Positions 8,682 to 16,073 of a stretch of DNA of 64,000 nt are shown in pieces. Position 1 is the first letter of the stretch. Every line of letters begins with the position of its first letter. The translations under genes and the position numbers were made by a program. Origin of the DNA: Brevibacterium aurantiacum (lineage in GTDB: Bacteria > Actinomycetota > Actinomycetes > Actinomycetales > Brevibacteriaceae); the NCBI RefSeq assembly GCF_007558825.1, contig NZ_VLTK01000005.1, positions 124,001 to 188,000 on the forward strand, read 5' to 3'. Below the pieces are notes generated by a model. The model did no database searches and was not told where the DNA came from. It worked only from the letters and a program-made list of their open reading frames with translations.

Positions 8682-9443
8682 ATGCCTTCACCCCCGACTT
8701 CGGAGCTCCCTGTCCTGCGCAAGGTCATCAGATCCTCGACAATCGACCTCATCGCCGATCAGATTCGGAACGCCATCTACAGCGGCTCACTGGCGCCAGG
8801 GCAGTCCATCAACGAGGTGCGCACAGCAGAGCTCCTCGTCGTCTCCCGGCCCTCACTGCGGGAGGCTCTGCAGCGACTCGTCAGTGAAGGGGTGATGACA
8901 CACGCGCCCGGCCGCGGTGTCTGGGTCAAGCGGATGACGTCCGACGACATCGATGACGTCTATGCCGTCCGCGAGGCCATCGAGGCGCAGGCCGTGAAGA
9001 TCGTCATCCGATCGGGCAAGCCGATCGCCCGCATCCACCAGGCGCTGGCCGCACTCGAGCTGGCGATCGAAGAGAACGCCGCCCGCGCCATCGGCGACGC
9101 CGACCTCGACTTCCATCACTCGATCGTCGCCTGCTCCGGGTCGGTCAGGCTCAGCGATCTGATGAAGGTTTCGATGGTCCACACCCGGCTGCTCTCACTC
9201 TCCGACCCGCGTGGATACGAGGTCAGGTGCGACCTCATCGAGACACACAGGGAGCTGAACGAGGCGATCGCAGCCGGGAACGAAGCACGGTCCCTGGCGG
9301 TCGTGGGCAGGGTCATGGCCGGAGCCGCTGCCCGACTGCACAACCCGCTGACGGAACCCGAGGCTGTCATCGTCAGGGCCGACGATCAGGACAAGCTCGT
9401 CGACGACCAGTGGTCACAGCTGAGGGATACGATGAAGGCATGA
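8682..9443 (+). CDS. GntR-family regulator, FCD (FadR) subfamily
   Basis: A 253-residue transcription factor. The winged helix is at about residues 20-80 (the GntR pattern running through LAPGQSINEVRTAELL and SRPSLREALQRL). It is followed by an all-helical FCD ligand-binding domain (about 85-215) that retains the metal-ligand pattern, with DLDFHHSI and later conserved His residues. Divergent orientation to ehuB suggests it controls the osmolyte/amino-acid importer in response to a small carboxylate or the solute itself; this is inference. The frame is open far upstream, but ATG 8682 gives the normal N-terminus. The stop overlaps the coaD start (ATGA), so coaD may be partly driven from here. 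Confidence 0.9.
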   Translation: MPSPPTSELPVLRKVIRSSTIDLIADQIRNAIYSGSLAPGQSINEVRTAELLVVSRPSLREALQRLVSEGVMTHAPGRGVWVKRMTSDDIDDVYAVREAIEAQAVKIVIRSGKPIARIHQALAALELAIEENAARAIGDADLDFHHSIVACSGSVRLSDLMKVSMVHTRLLSLSDPRGYEVRCDLIETHRELNEAIAAGNEARSLAVVGRVMAGAAARLHNPLTEPEAVIVRADDQDKLVDDQWSQLRDTMKA

Positions 9444-9928
9444 AGGTTGTCTGCCCCGGTTCCTATGACCCGATCACCATGGGTCATCTCGATGTCATTG
9501 CTCGCAGCGCCCGACTCTTCGACGAGGTGGTCGTTGCCGTCGTGCACAATCCCAAGAAATCCGGACGTTTCGATCCCGAGGTCCGCGCCGATCTCATCCG
9601 CCGCTCGCTGGAGGAGGATGAGCGGACCCGAGAGACGAGGAACGTCACCATCGAGACCGTCGCCGGGGGCCTCCTCGTCGACTACTGCACCTCCATCGGA
9701 GCCCCTGCAGTGGTCAAGGGGCTGCGCTCGGGCACGGATTTCGCCTACGAACTGCCGATGGCTCTGATGAATAAGCATCTGAGCGAGTTGGAGACCATCT
9801 TCGTTCCAGGCAGCCCCGAGTACGAACACGTCTCGTCCTCGCTCATCAAGGAAGTTCACTCCGGCGGCGGGAACATCGAAGGTCTCGTCCCGGGCGCAGT
9901 GCTGTCGGCGCTGAACGCCAGCCGCTGA
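9440..9928 (+). CDS. coaD: Phosphopantetheine adenylyltransferase
   Basis: A 162-residue enzyme that transfers AMP from ATP to 4'-phosphopantetheine, the penultimate step of coenzyme A synthesis. The nucleotidyltransferase signature PGSYDPITMGHLDVI with its T/HxGH element is at residues 6-20. The second nucleotide motif (EYEHVSSSLIKEV, the ISSTxxR-like segment) is near residue 130. Length is normal. Start ATG 9440 overlaps the GntR stop. coaD usually follows rsmD directly in actinobacteria; here the ehu/gntR block separates them. Confidence 0.97.
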   Translation: MKVVCPGSYDPITMGHLDVIARSARLFDEVVVAVVHNPKKSGRFDPEVRADLIRRSLEEDERTRETRNVTIETVAGGLLVDYCTSIGAPAVVKGLRSGTDFAYELPMALMNKHLSELETIFVPGSPEYEHVSSSLIKEVHSGGGNIEGLVPGAVLSALNASR

Positions 9929-9931
9929 CGC

Positions 9932-11119
9932 ATGCCGATTCCCTCTTCCTCCTCTCGGGCGTGGTTCCTCGGCCTCATCTTCCACACCGTGGTCGCTCAT
10001 GCCACCTACAACGGCGTGCGCGTCCTCATCTCCTACCGGACCCTGGAACTCGGCGGCAGCGGAGTCGTCCTCGGTCTCATGACCGCCTGCTATTCCCTCG
10101 TGCCGCTGCTCACGGCACTCCTCGTCGGCCGACTCGTCGACCGCGGATACGCCACCGCTGTGTTGTGGACGGGAACGATCCTGTCGATCGTGCCCGTCGG
10201 ACTCGCAGCGATGGCACCCAACCTCGGCGTCCTCCTCATCGCCACGATGTGCCTGGGCCTGGGACAGCTGCTGACCACCGTTGCATCGCAGGCACTGATA
10301 CCACAGAGCTTTCCCGCCTCGGCCCTGACCTCGAAGTTCGGCTACCTCACCCTCGGCGTCTCGATCGGGCAGACGATCGGTCTGCCCGTGGCAGGTGCCA
10401 TCGCCGGCGCGACGGACGGTGCCCCGCAGATCGTCAACGCCCTGTGGTTCATGACGGGGATCTCCGCGCTGACGCTGGTTGCTGCGGTCATCGTCATGCT
10501 CCGCGGCCGGACACCTCACGTCTCCCGCGCCGATGCGGCCAAAGGTGCCCGTACGCCCTGGTCCCTCCTCTCAATCCGGGGGATGAAGCCCGCGATCCTC
10601 GCCTCGATGACCACCCTGGCCGCCGTCGACCTGATGACTGCTTACCTGCCGCTCATCGGCCAGCAGAACGGGCTGTCGGTGACGACTGTGACGTGGCTGC
10701 TCACCTTGCGCACACTGGCCTCGGTGGTTTCGCGGCTGATCATCGGGATGCTCACACGCAAGTGGCGCAGCCTCTCGCTGCTGTGGACCGCCTCGGCGGC
10801 GGCAGGTGTCTGCATCATTCTCATCCCGGTGTTCACACAGCCGTGGATGCTGGCGATCCTGCTGATCCTGGCCGGATTCTGCTTCGGACTCACCCAGCCG
10901 CTGACGATGACCTGGGTCTCGACTCTGTCGGACCCGGCCAACCGGGCGGCGGTTCTGTCGATCCGCCTTGCCGGCAACCGACTCAGCCAGGTGGCGATCC
11001 CCTCGGCAGCCTCCCTGCTCACCATCGTCGCCGGGTCCGGGATCGTGTTCACGATCTCCGGGGCACTGCTCTTGGCCGCCGGTGGGGTGACCTGGCGCAA
11101 CCAGCACGAGAAATGGTGA
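9932..11119 (+). CDS. Major facilitator superfamily transporter
   Basis: A 395-residue integral membrane protein with about 12 predicted spans in two halves, separated by a basic cytoplasmic loop around residues 185-210 (LRGRTPHVSRADAAKG). The N-terminal half carries an MFS motif A-like segment after span 2 (GRLVDRGYATAVLW). It starts four bases after the coaD stop and is probably cotranscribed. Overall it looks like a drug/metabolite exporter of the MFS_1 type. The substrate cannot be told from sequence. Confidence 0.9.
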   Translation: MPIPSSSSRAWFLGLIFHTVVAHATYNGVRVLISYRTLELGGSGVVLGLMTACYSLVPLLTALLVGRLVDRGYATAVLWTGTILSIVPVGLAAMAPNLGVLLIATMCLGLGQLLTTVASQALIPQSFPASALTSKFGYLTLGVSIGQTIGLPVAGAIAGATDGAPQIVNALWFMTGISALTLVAAVIVMLRGRTPHVSRADAAKGARTPWSLLSIRGMKPAILASMTTLAAVDLMTAYLPLIGQQNGLSVTTVTWLLTLRTLASVVSRLIIGMLTRKWRSLSLLWTASAAAGVCIILIPVFTQPWMLAILLILAGFCFGLTQPLTMTWVSTLSDPANRAAVLSIRLAGNRLSQVAIPSAASLLTIVAGSGIVFTISGALLLAAGGVTWRNQHEKW

Positions 11120-11151
11120 CCAGGAACACCTGCGCAACCTCGCAGGCTCGA

Positions 11152-11181
11152 TTGGTAATGACCGCCGATGATGACTAGAAT
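11152..11181 (+). promoter_or_regulatory. Probable promoter of the DUF177-rpmF-rnc-mutM operon
   Basis: A -35-like TTGGTA (11152-11157) and a -10 TAGAAT (11176-11181) are separated by 18 bases. The hexamer TAGAAT also occurs upstream of frr, nusA and the YlxR gene in this window. It would give a leader of about 50 bases before the ribosome site AAAGGAGGAG of the DUF177 gene. Confidence 0.5.
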
Positions 11182-11240
11182 GGTGAGTCGCGTGTGAACG
11201 CAGGAGTAAGCATCCTCAATCACGTAAAGGAGGAGTGAGC

Positions 11241-11759
11241 ATGAAGAAGCAGTCTGAGTTCGTCTACGATCTCAGGTCGATGGGATTGCTCGGTCATCCT
11301 GGTGAATGGGAACGGGTGAACACCACCCTGTCTGCTCCAGCGGATCTCAAGATCGAAGTGATCGGGGTCGCAGAAGGTTCACCACTGACACTCGAGCTGA
11401 TGTTCGAAAGCGTGTCGGAGGGAATCTACGTGTCGGGCACAGTCTCGGCCACGGCCCGCGGCGAAGATGTGAGGACTCTCGACGAAATCGAGTTGCCTAT
11501 AGATGTCGACATCCAAGAGATGTATGTCTATGAGCAGGCCGATGGCGACGAGGATTCCTACCTCATCGACCGCGATCAGCTCGACCTCGAGCCCGCGATC
11601 AGAGACGCTGTTGTCATGGCTCTGCCCTTCAGTCCGTCAACGGACCGGAGCGAAGAGTTCAGCTTCACCCTCGGTGAGGACCTTGAGGTCGACGACAGCG
11701 AATCGGATTCGCCGTTCGCATCATTGAAGAGTTTGTTGGATGAGAAGAAAGAGAGCTAG
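11241..11759 (+). CDS. DUF177 (YceD-family) protein upstream of rpmF
   Basis: A 172-residue acidic protein of the DUF177/YceD family, which is nearly always encoded directly before rpmF. YceD homologues are linked to 23S rRNA accumulation and 50S assembly; the exact activity is unsettled. The canonical N-terminal element ([16 protein letters not shown]) and central [16 protein letters not shown] region are present. This actinobacterial form has no zinc-type cysteines. ATG 11241 is chosen over the in-frame GTG at 11235 because the ribosome site AGGAGG (11228-11233) is properly spaced only for the ATG. It is separated from rpmF by two bases. Confidence 0.9.
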   Translation: MKKQSEFVYDLRSMGLLGHPGEWERVNTTLSAPADLKIEVIGVAEGSPLTLELMFESVSEGIYVSGTVSATARGEDVRTLDEIELPIDVDIQEMYVYEQADGDEDSYLIDRDQLDLEPAIRDAVVMALPFSPSTDRSEEFSFTLGEDLEVDDSESDSPFASLKSLLDEKKES

Positions 11760-11761
11760 AC

Positions 11762-11965
11762 GTGGCTGTTCCAAAGCGTAAATTGTCGCGCAGCAACACC
11801 CGCCACCGTCGTTCGCAGTGGAAGGCACAGGCTCCCAGCCTGGTCAAGACTGTGGAGAACGGTCGCGTTGTGTACTCGCGCCCTCACCAGGCCAAAGTTG
11901 TCGAAGACGCAGCCGGCACCCCGCTGTTCCTTGAATACAAGGGACGCAAGGTCGCTGACGTCTGA
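11762..11965 (+). CDS. rpmF: 50S ribosomal protein L32
   Basis: A 67-residue basic protein starting at a GTG. The family N-terminus [20 protein letters not shown] is followed by a variable half. No zinc-ribbon cysteine pairs are present, so this is the zinc-independent (C-minus) type. It sits two bases after DUF177 and four bases before rnc. As an abundant ribosomal protein it should be expressed far above rnc, which is relevant to the palindrome at the start of rnc. Confidence 0.97.
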   Translation: MAVPKRKLSRSNTRHRRSQWKAQAPSLVKTVENGRVVYSRPHQAKVVEDAAGTPLFLEYKGRKVADV

Positions 11966-11968
11966 CCT

Positions 11969-12673
11969 GTGGACACTGACACCACAGCAGAACTGCAGAA
12001 GAGTCTCGGGATCGATATCGATCCCGAGACTTTTCGTCTGGCCCTGACTCACCGCTCCTTCGCCTTCGAAGCCGGCGGAATACCCACGAACGAGCGTCTC
12101 GAATTCCTCGGCGACTCCGTCCTTGGCCTCGTGGCCACCGAGTCGCTGTACTACGACAACCCGGATCTGGCCGAAGGTTCACTGGCCAAGATGCGCTCCG
12201 CCGTGGTCAACACCAAAGCCTTGGCGTCGATCGCGCGCAGACACAAGATCGGCCCCCACATTCTTCTGGGCAAGGGCGAAGAGCTGACAGGCGGCCGCGA
12301 CAAGGACTCGATCCTTGCCGACACCGTCGAGGCCCTCATCGGTGCGACCTTCGTTGCCCGCGGACGTGAAGAGGCCTTCGCCTTCGTCCACCGCCTCATT
12401 GATTCGATGCTCTCCGATGCGGTGAATCTGGGTGCCGGAATGGACTATAAGACGACACTGCAGGAAGCAGCGGCCGATCTTGATCTGGGCGCCGTGAGCT
12501 ACGAGATCGTCTCCTCGGGACCCGATCACGCCATGGTCTTCACCGCCACCGCCCTGCTGGGGGACAACGGCTGGGGCACCGGCGACGGCTCTTCGAAGAA
12601 GAACGCCGAAGCAGCAGCCGCGGAAGTCGCCGTCAAGGCCATCCGCACCATCTATCCGGACTACACGCGCTGA
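11969..12673 (+). CDS. rnc: Ribonuclease III
   Basis: A 234-residue double-strand-specific endoribonuclease for rRNA precursor and mRNA processing. The catalytic signature ERLEFLGDSVLGLVATE begins at about residue 42, with further acidic metal ligands (DTVEALIGA). A dsRNA-binding domain fills residues ~160-232 (DYKTTLQEAAADL, ending in KNAEAAAAEVAVKAI). Start GTG 11969 lies four bases after the rpmF stop. Codons 12-21 contain a perfect 28-bp palindrome followed by TTTT (separate entry), a plausible intrinsic terminator or RNase III target for autoregulation. Confidence 0.97.
   Translation: MDTDTTAELQKSLGIDIDPETFRLALTHRSFAFEAGGIPTNERLEFLGDSVLGLVATESLYYDNPDLAEGSLAKMRSAVVNTKALASIARRHKIGPHILLGKGEELTGGRDKDSILADTVEALIGATFVARGREEAFAFVHRLIDSMLSDAVNLGAGMDYKTTLQEAAADLDLGAVSYEIVSSGPDHAMVFTATALLGDNGWGTGDGSSKKNAEAAAAEVAVKAIRTIYPDYTR
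12003..12030 (+). terminator. Perfect 28-bp palindrome plus T-run inside the rnc 5' coding region
   Basis: The 14-base arm GTCTCGGGATCGAT is followed immediately by its exact reverse complement, and then by TTTTCG at 12031. It lies 38 bases past the rpmF stop and inside codons 12-21 of rnc. The sequence has the form of an intrinsic terminator or attenuator of the DUF177-rpmF transcript. As a long perfect duplex in its own message it could equally be cut by RNase III. Which role applies is inference. Confidence 0.6.
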
Positions 12674-12683
12674 GGCATTTCTG

Positions 12684-13607
12684 ATGCCCGAGCTTCCCGA
12701 GGTAGAGAGCGTGCGCCTCGGCGTCCATGAATGGACTGCCGGCACCACCATCACCGGCGCCGAGGTGATCGACCCCCGGATTCTCGGCACCACGTCCCAG
12801 CGTCGCATCGATGCTTCCGCAGCCGTCGAGTTCGTCGCAGCGGTGTCCGGGCGGCGAATCATCGGTGCCGAACGTCGCGGGAAGTTCATGTGGCTGACCC
12901 TGGGTGAGGACCGTGGTGCTGGCCCGGCTGCCGAGCCGGCTGCCCCTGAACTCAGCCTGCTCGTTCACCTCGGCATGAGCGGACAGCTGCGCGTCCACGA
13001 TGCCGCTGACGAGATCCACAAGCATACCCGGGCGATCCTCCGCCTCGAGCGGGGGAGCGAGAGCCTCCAGCTGCGTTTCATCGACCAACGGATCTTCGGC
13101 CATCTCGGCGTTCAGCCTCTGGTGCACGCCTATGGTCGGCTCGTGCCCGCCTCGGCGAATCACATTGCAGCCGATCCTCTGGAACCGGCTTTCGAACCCG
13201 GCCTGGCTCTCGAGCAGCTCTCTCATAAGCGCACGGTGGTCAAATCAGCGCTGCTCGACCAGTCCCTGGTCAGCGGCATCGGCAACATCTATGCCGATGA
13301 AGCACTCTTCAGGGCTGGTATCCACCCGCTTGCGATCCCCGCTCGCACTCGCAAGTCCCGCCTGGCCGCCGTCCTTGACTCTGCGTCGCGGGTGATGAGC
13401 GATGCGCTGGCCGTGGGTGGGACCAGCTTCGACGCCCTCTACGTCAACGTCAACGGGGAGTCCGGATACTTCGACCGTGCCCTGCTCGTATACGGGCGCG
13501 GCGGCCAAGAGTGCGTGCGCTGCGGCACCGAGATCGAGAAGATGACGATCGGGGGACGAGGCAGCCACTTCTGCCCGACCTGCCAGCGCCCGCCGCGGTA
13601 CCGCTGA
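12684..13607 (+). CDS. mutM: Formamidopyrimidine-DNA glycosylase
   Basis: A 307-residue bifunctional DNA glycosylase/AP lyase for oxidised purines. After Met removal the N-terminus is PELPEVE, with Pro2 as the nucleophile and Glu3 catalytic. The helix-two-turn-helix region (SALLDQSLVSGIGNIYADE) precedes a C-terminal zinc finger with CVRCG and CPTC pairs (about 274-303). A small Ala/Glu/Pro-rich insertion (GAGPAAEPAAPE) sits in the N-terminal domain. It starts 10 bases after rnc and is the last gene of the operon; a hairpin lies downstream before the convergent BCCT gene. Confidence 0.97.
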   Translation: MPELPEVESVRLGVHEWTAGTTITGAEVIDPRILGTTSQRRIDASAAVEFVAAVSGRRIIGAERRGKFMWLTLGEDRGAGPAAEPAAPELSLLVHLGMSGQLRVHDAADEIHKHTRAILRLERGSESLQLRFIDQRIFGHLGVQPLVHAYGRLVPASANHIAADPLEPAFEPGLALEQLSHKRTVVKSALLDQSLVSGIGNIYADEALFRAGIHPLAIPARTRKSRLAAVLDSASRVMSDALAVGGTSFDALYVNVNGESGYFDRALLVYGRGGQECVRCGTEIEKMTIGGRGSHFCPTCQRPPRYR

Positions 13608-13705
13608 AGCCGCCGCCGAGACTGCGTCACGCTGTCGCCCGGGCCTGCGTCGGCATTCCTACCCCGGGCCCGCGTCGGCCCTCGTGTACCGATGCGACAG
13701 GCGAA

Positions 13706-13745
13706 AGGCGGCCGGCGAGACTCTCTCGAGTCGTACCGGCCGCCT
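13706..13745. terminator. Hairpin between convergent mutM and BCCT genes
   Basis: AGGCGGCCGG (13706-13715) pairs perfectly with CCGGCCGCCT (13736-13745). The 20-base loop contains a smaller inverted repeat (GACTC/GAGTC). There is no clear T-run. The position in a convergent gap suggests a bidirectional terminator. Confidence 0.6.
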
Positions 13746-13788
13746 CTGGCATTCACCGATGTCGCGCGGTCAGCGCCGCGACAATGGG

Positions 13789-15627
13789 TTACCTGATGGT
13801 GTCGCCGTGCTCGTGATCGGCATCGTTGAGATCAGACAACTCTGACGAACCTGACTCGGCGTCTTCATTGTCTGCTGCGATCACGTCGGCAGGCAGTTCG
13901 GAAGTCTCGAGTCCGAAGACCTCGCCGTTGTGCTCGTCGACGGCGGTGGCCACCGACTGCTCGAGGATGTGACTGGCCAACTGACCCTGAATGATCAGCG
14001 GATCTCTCGACAGGTCTCTCCACAGCGCCACACAGAGCAGCAGCATGACGAGGACGAACGGCAGCGCGGAGACGATCGTGACGTTCTTCAGCCCCTCGAG
14101 AGCCTCGGCTGGATCGGAGCCCCCGGCCAGAAGCATCACCGCTGCCACGGCGCCGGTGGCCGTACCCCAGAAGATCACGAGGCCCTTGCCTGGCTCCTGC
14201 ACACCGTTGGCACTGAGTGTGCCCATGACAATGGACGCGGAGTCGGCACCAGTGACGAAGAAGATCGCGATGAGGATGACAGTGACGATCATCAGGATGA
14301 TGGCGATGAGGTTGGGCAAAGGCAACGCGCCGAGGAGGTCGAACAGAATCGTGTCCATGTTGATATCGGGTTCGCCGTCGACGATCTTTGCGAGTGCCTT
14401 GACCGTGCCCTCGCCGCGTTCGGCCCGTTCCTGGATGCCGATCGCACCGCCGCCGAAGACCGCGAACCAGATGGTCGAGACGACTGAGGGGACGATGAGG
14501 ACGCCGGTGACGAACTGACGCACCGTGCGGCCGCGCGAGATGCGGGCGATGAAGAGACCGACGAAGGGCGACCATGAGACCCACCAGGCCCAGTAGAAGA
14601 CGGTCCATGAGGACAACCAGCCATTGACGTCCGGTCCGTTGGCTGCGGTTCGCGACGCCATCTGCGGCAGGTCCTGGATGAATGAGCCGATCGAAGACGG
14701 GATGACGTTGAGGATGAAGAGGGTGGGCCCCCCGATGAAGACGATGAGCGCGACGATGAGCGCGAGGACCATGTTGATGTTCGACAGCCATTGGATGCCC
14801 TTTTCGACACCTGAGACGGCCGAGGCGACGAACGCTGCGGTGAGTATGGCGATGATGATGACGAGCACAGGAGAAGTGACTGTGGACATCAGGCCCGCCG
14901 ACTCGATGCCGCCGCCGATCTGAATCGCTCCCAGGCCCAATGAGCATGCGGAGCCGAAGAGCGTGGCGAGGATGGCCATGACGTTGATGACCTTGCCGCC
15001 GACGCCGTTGACGGCGCGTTCGCCGAACAGTGAGGTGAACATCGAGGAGAACAGCTGAGACCGTCCGAGGCGGAAGGAGCCGTATGCGATGCCGAGGCCG
15101 ACGATGGCATACATCGCCCATGGGTAGAGGGTCCAATGGAACAGCGTCGTACCCATCGACGTTCCCATCGCCTCAGCGGACGATCCGTCAACCGTCGCCG
15201 GCGGAGGAGACATGTAGAAGAACAGGGGTTCGCCGACTGCGGAGAAGACCAGTCCGATTCCCATGCCGGTGGCGAACATCATCGCGATCCACGACGAGGT
15301 CTTGAACTCGGGAGTCTCATCGTCCTTGCCCAGCGGGATCCGCCCGAACTTCTTCAGGGCGACGACGATGACGAAGATGGTGAAGATCGTGGCCGCGATG
15401 ACGAAGAGCCAGCCGAAGTTGTCCATGACGCCGGTCAGCAGGGTACCCGCGACAGTGCCGAGGCTGTCTGGAGAGATGAATCCCCAGGCGACGAAGGCAA
15501 CGGCAAGGATGCCGGCTGTGAAGAACACCATCTTGTCGAGACCTTCGCGTTTGAAGGGTCTGAGCTTGGTGGTCGGATTCTTCAGGTGCTCGATCAGCTC
15601 CTGAGTCTTGGTGTTGTCACTGCTCAT
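13789..15627 (-). CDS. BCCT-family compatible-solute transporter
   Basis: A 612-residue sodium- or proton-coupled uptake protein for betaine, choline, carnitine or ectoine-like solutes. About 12 spans follow a 30-residue cytoplasmic N-terminus. The Gly-rich span 3 segment (FATGMGIGLVFSAVGEPLFF) and the BCCT signature in span 8 (WTVFYWAWWVSWSPFVGLF, then ARISRGRTVRQF) are intact. An acidic ~75-residue C-terminal tail could act as an osmosensor, as described for BetP. ATG 15627 gives the family N-terminus but has only a weak ribosome site; an in-frame ATG at 15708 is the alternative. It lies alone between mutM and tRNA-Asn. Confidence 0.93.
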   Translation of the reverse strand: MSSDNTKTQELIEHLKNPTTKLRPFKREGLDKMVFFTAGILAVAFVAWGFISPDSLGTVAGTLLTGVMDNFGWLFVIAATIFTIFVIVVALKKFGRIPLGKDDETPEFKTSSWIAMMFATGMGIGLVFSAVGEPLFFYMSPPPATVDGSSAEAMGTSMGTTLFHWTLYPWAMYAIVGLGIAYGSFRLGRSQLFSSMFTSLFGERAVNGVGGKVINVMAILATLFGSACSLGLGAIQIGGGIESAGLMSTVTSPVLVIIIAILTAAFVASAVSGVEKGIQWLSNINMVLALIVALIVFIGGPTLFILNVIPSSIGSFIQDLPQMASRTAANGPDVNGWLSSWTVFYWAWWVSWSPFVGLFIARISRGRTVRQFVTGVLIVPSVVSTIWFAVFGGGAIGIQERAERGEGTVKALAKIVDGEPDINMDTILFDLLGALPLPNLIAIILMIVTVILIAIFFVTGADSASIVMGTLSANGVQEPGKGLVIFWGTATGAVAAVMLLAGGSDPAEALEGLKNVTIVSALPFVLVMLLLCVALWRDLSRDPLIIQGQLASHILEQSVATAVDEHNGEVFGLETSELPADVIAADNEDAESGSSELSDLNDADHEHGDTIR

Positions 15628-15880
15628 AGGGATGCTTGCCGAATATGTCGGCCGCAGTGATCCTGCAGGCGGACGTGATCGGCGCTCCTTCCTGTTCAGG
15701 TACTGCATGGTGATTCTTAGACGACATGACGGTGTAAGGACGGGACATAGGCAGGCGGTAGGAAACGCTGGATCCAAAATAGACCCGTTTCGACGGATTC
15801 CCATTAGGTGAGTGGAAAAATCTTCACTATTGAGACAAAATTCGGATCCAGAATCCGCTGCACCGACCTCTGACATGCCC

Positions 15881-15908
15881 AAGGCCCCGTCGTATACGAC
15901 GGGGCCTT
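15881..15908 (-). terminator. Terminator of tRNA-Asn (perfect 28-bp palindrome)
   Basis: The arm AAGGCCCCGTCGTA is followed directly by its exact complement, starting six bases past the tRNA 3' end on the minus strand. No T-run follows, as is common for actinobacterial terminators. The 15628-15880 stretch between it and the BCCT start is comparatively AT-rich around 15780-15850. It should hold the BCCT promoter, but no convincing -10/-35 pair was found. Confidence 0.7.
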
Positions 15909-15914
15909 GATCAG

Positions 15915-15987
15915 CTCCCCCGGCTGGGCTCGAACCAGCGACCCTTCGATTAACAGTCGAATGCTCTGCCAACTGAGCTACGGAGGA
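15915..15987 (-). tRNA. tRNA-Asn (anticodon GTT)
   Basis: A 73-base tRNA read on the minus strand. The acceptor stem TCCTCCG pairs with CGGGGGA (one G-U pair) and the discriminator base is G. The D-arm (AGCTCAGTTGGCAGAGC), anticodon loop CTGTTAA with GTT, and T-arm GGTTCGAGCCC are all present. No CCA is encoded. A palindromic terminator follows. The next gene, smc, is divergent. Confidence 0.97.
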
Positions 15988-16073
15988 ACGGCACCGAAAT
16001 CGGCGCACGAGGAGACACTCTATCAAACGTTTCGAGAACTGCGAGTACTCACCCGAGATATGCTGGGTGGACA

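Noticed and set aside
9386..10519. Minus-strand frame opposite coaD and the MFS gene
   Set aside because: It overlaps two recognised genes completely, with no motif and no start signal.
15881..15987. tRNA-Asn plus adjacent palindrome as an integration site
   Set aside because: No integrase, no duplicated tRNA 3' end and no foreign-looking genes nearby. The palindrome fits a terminator.
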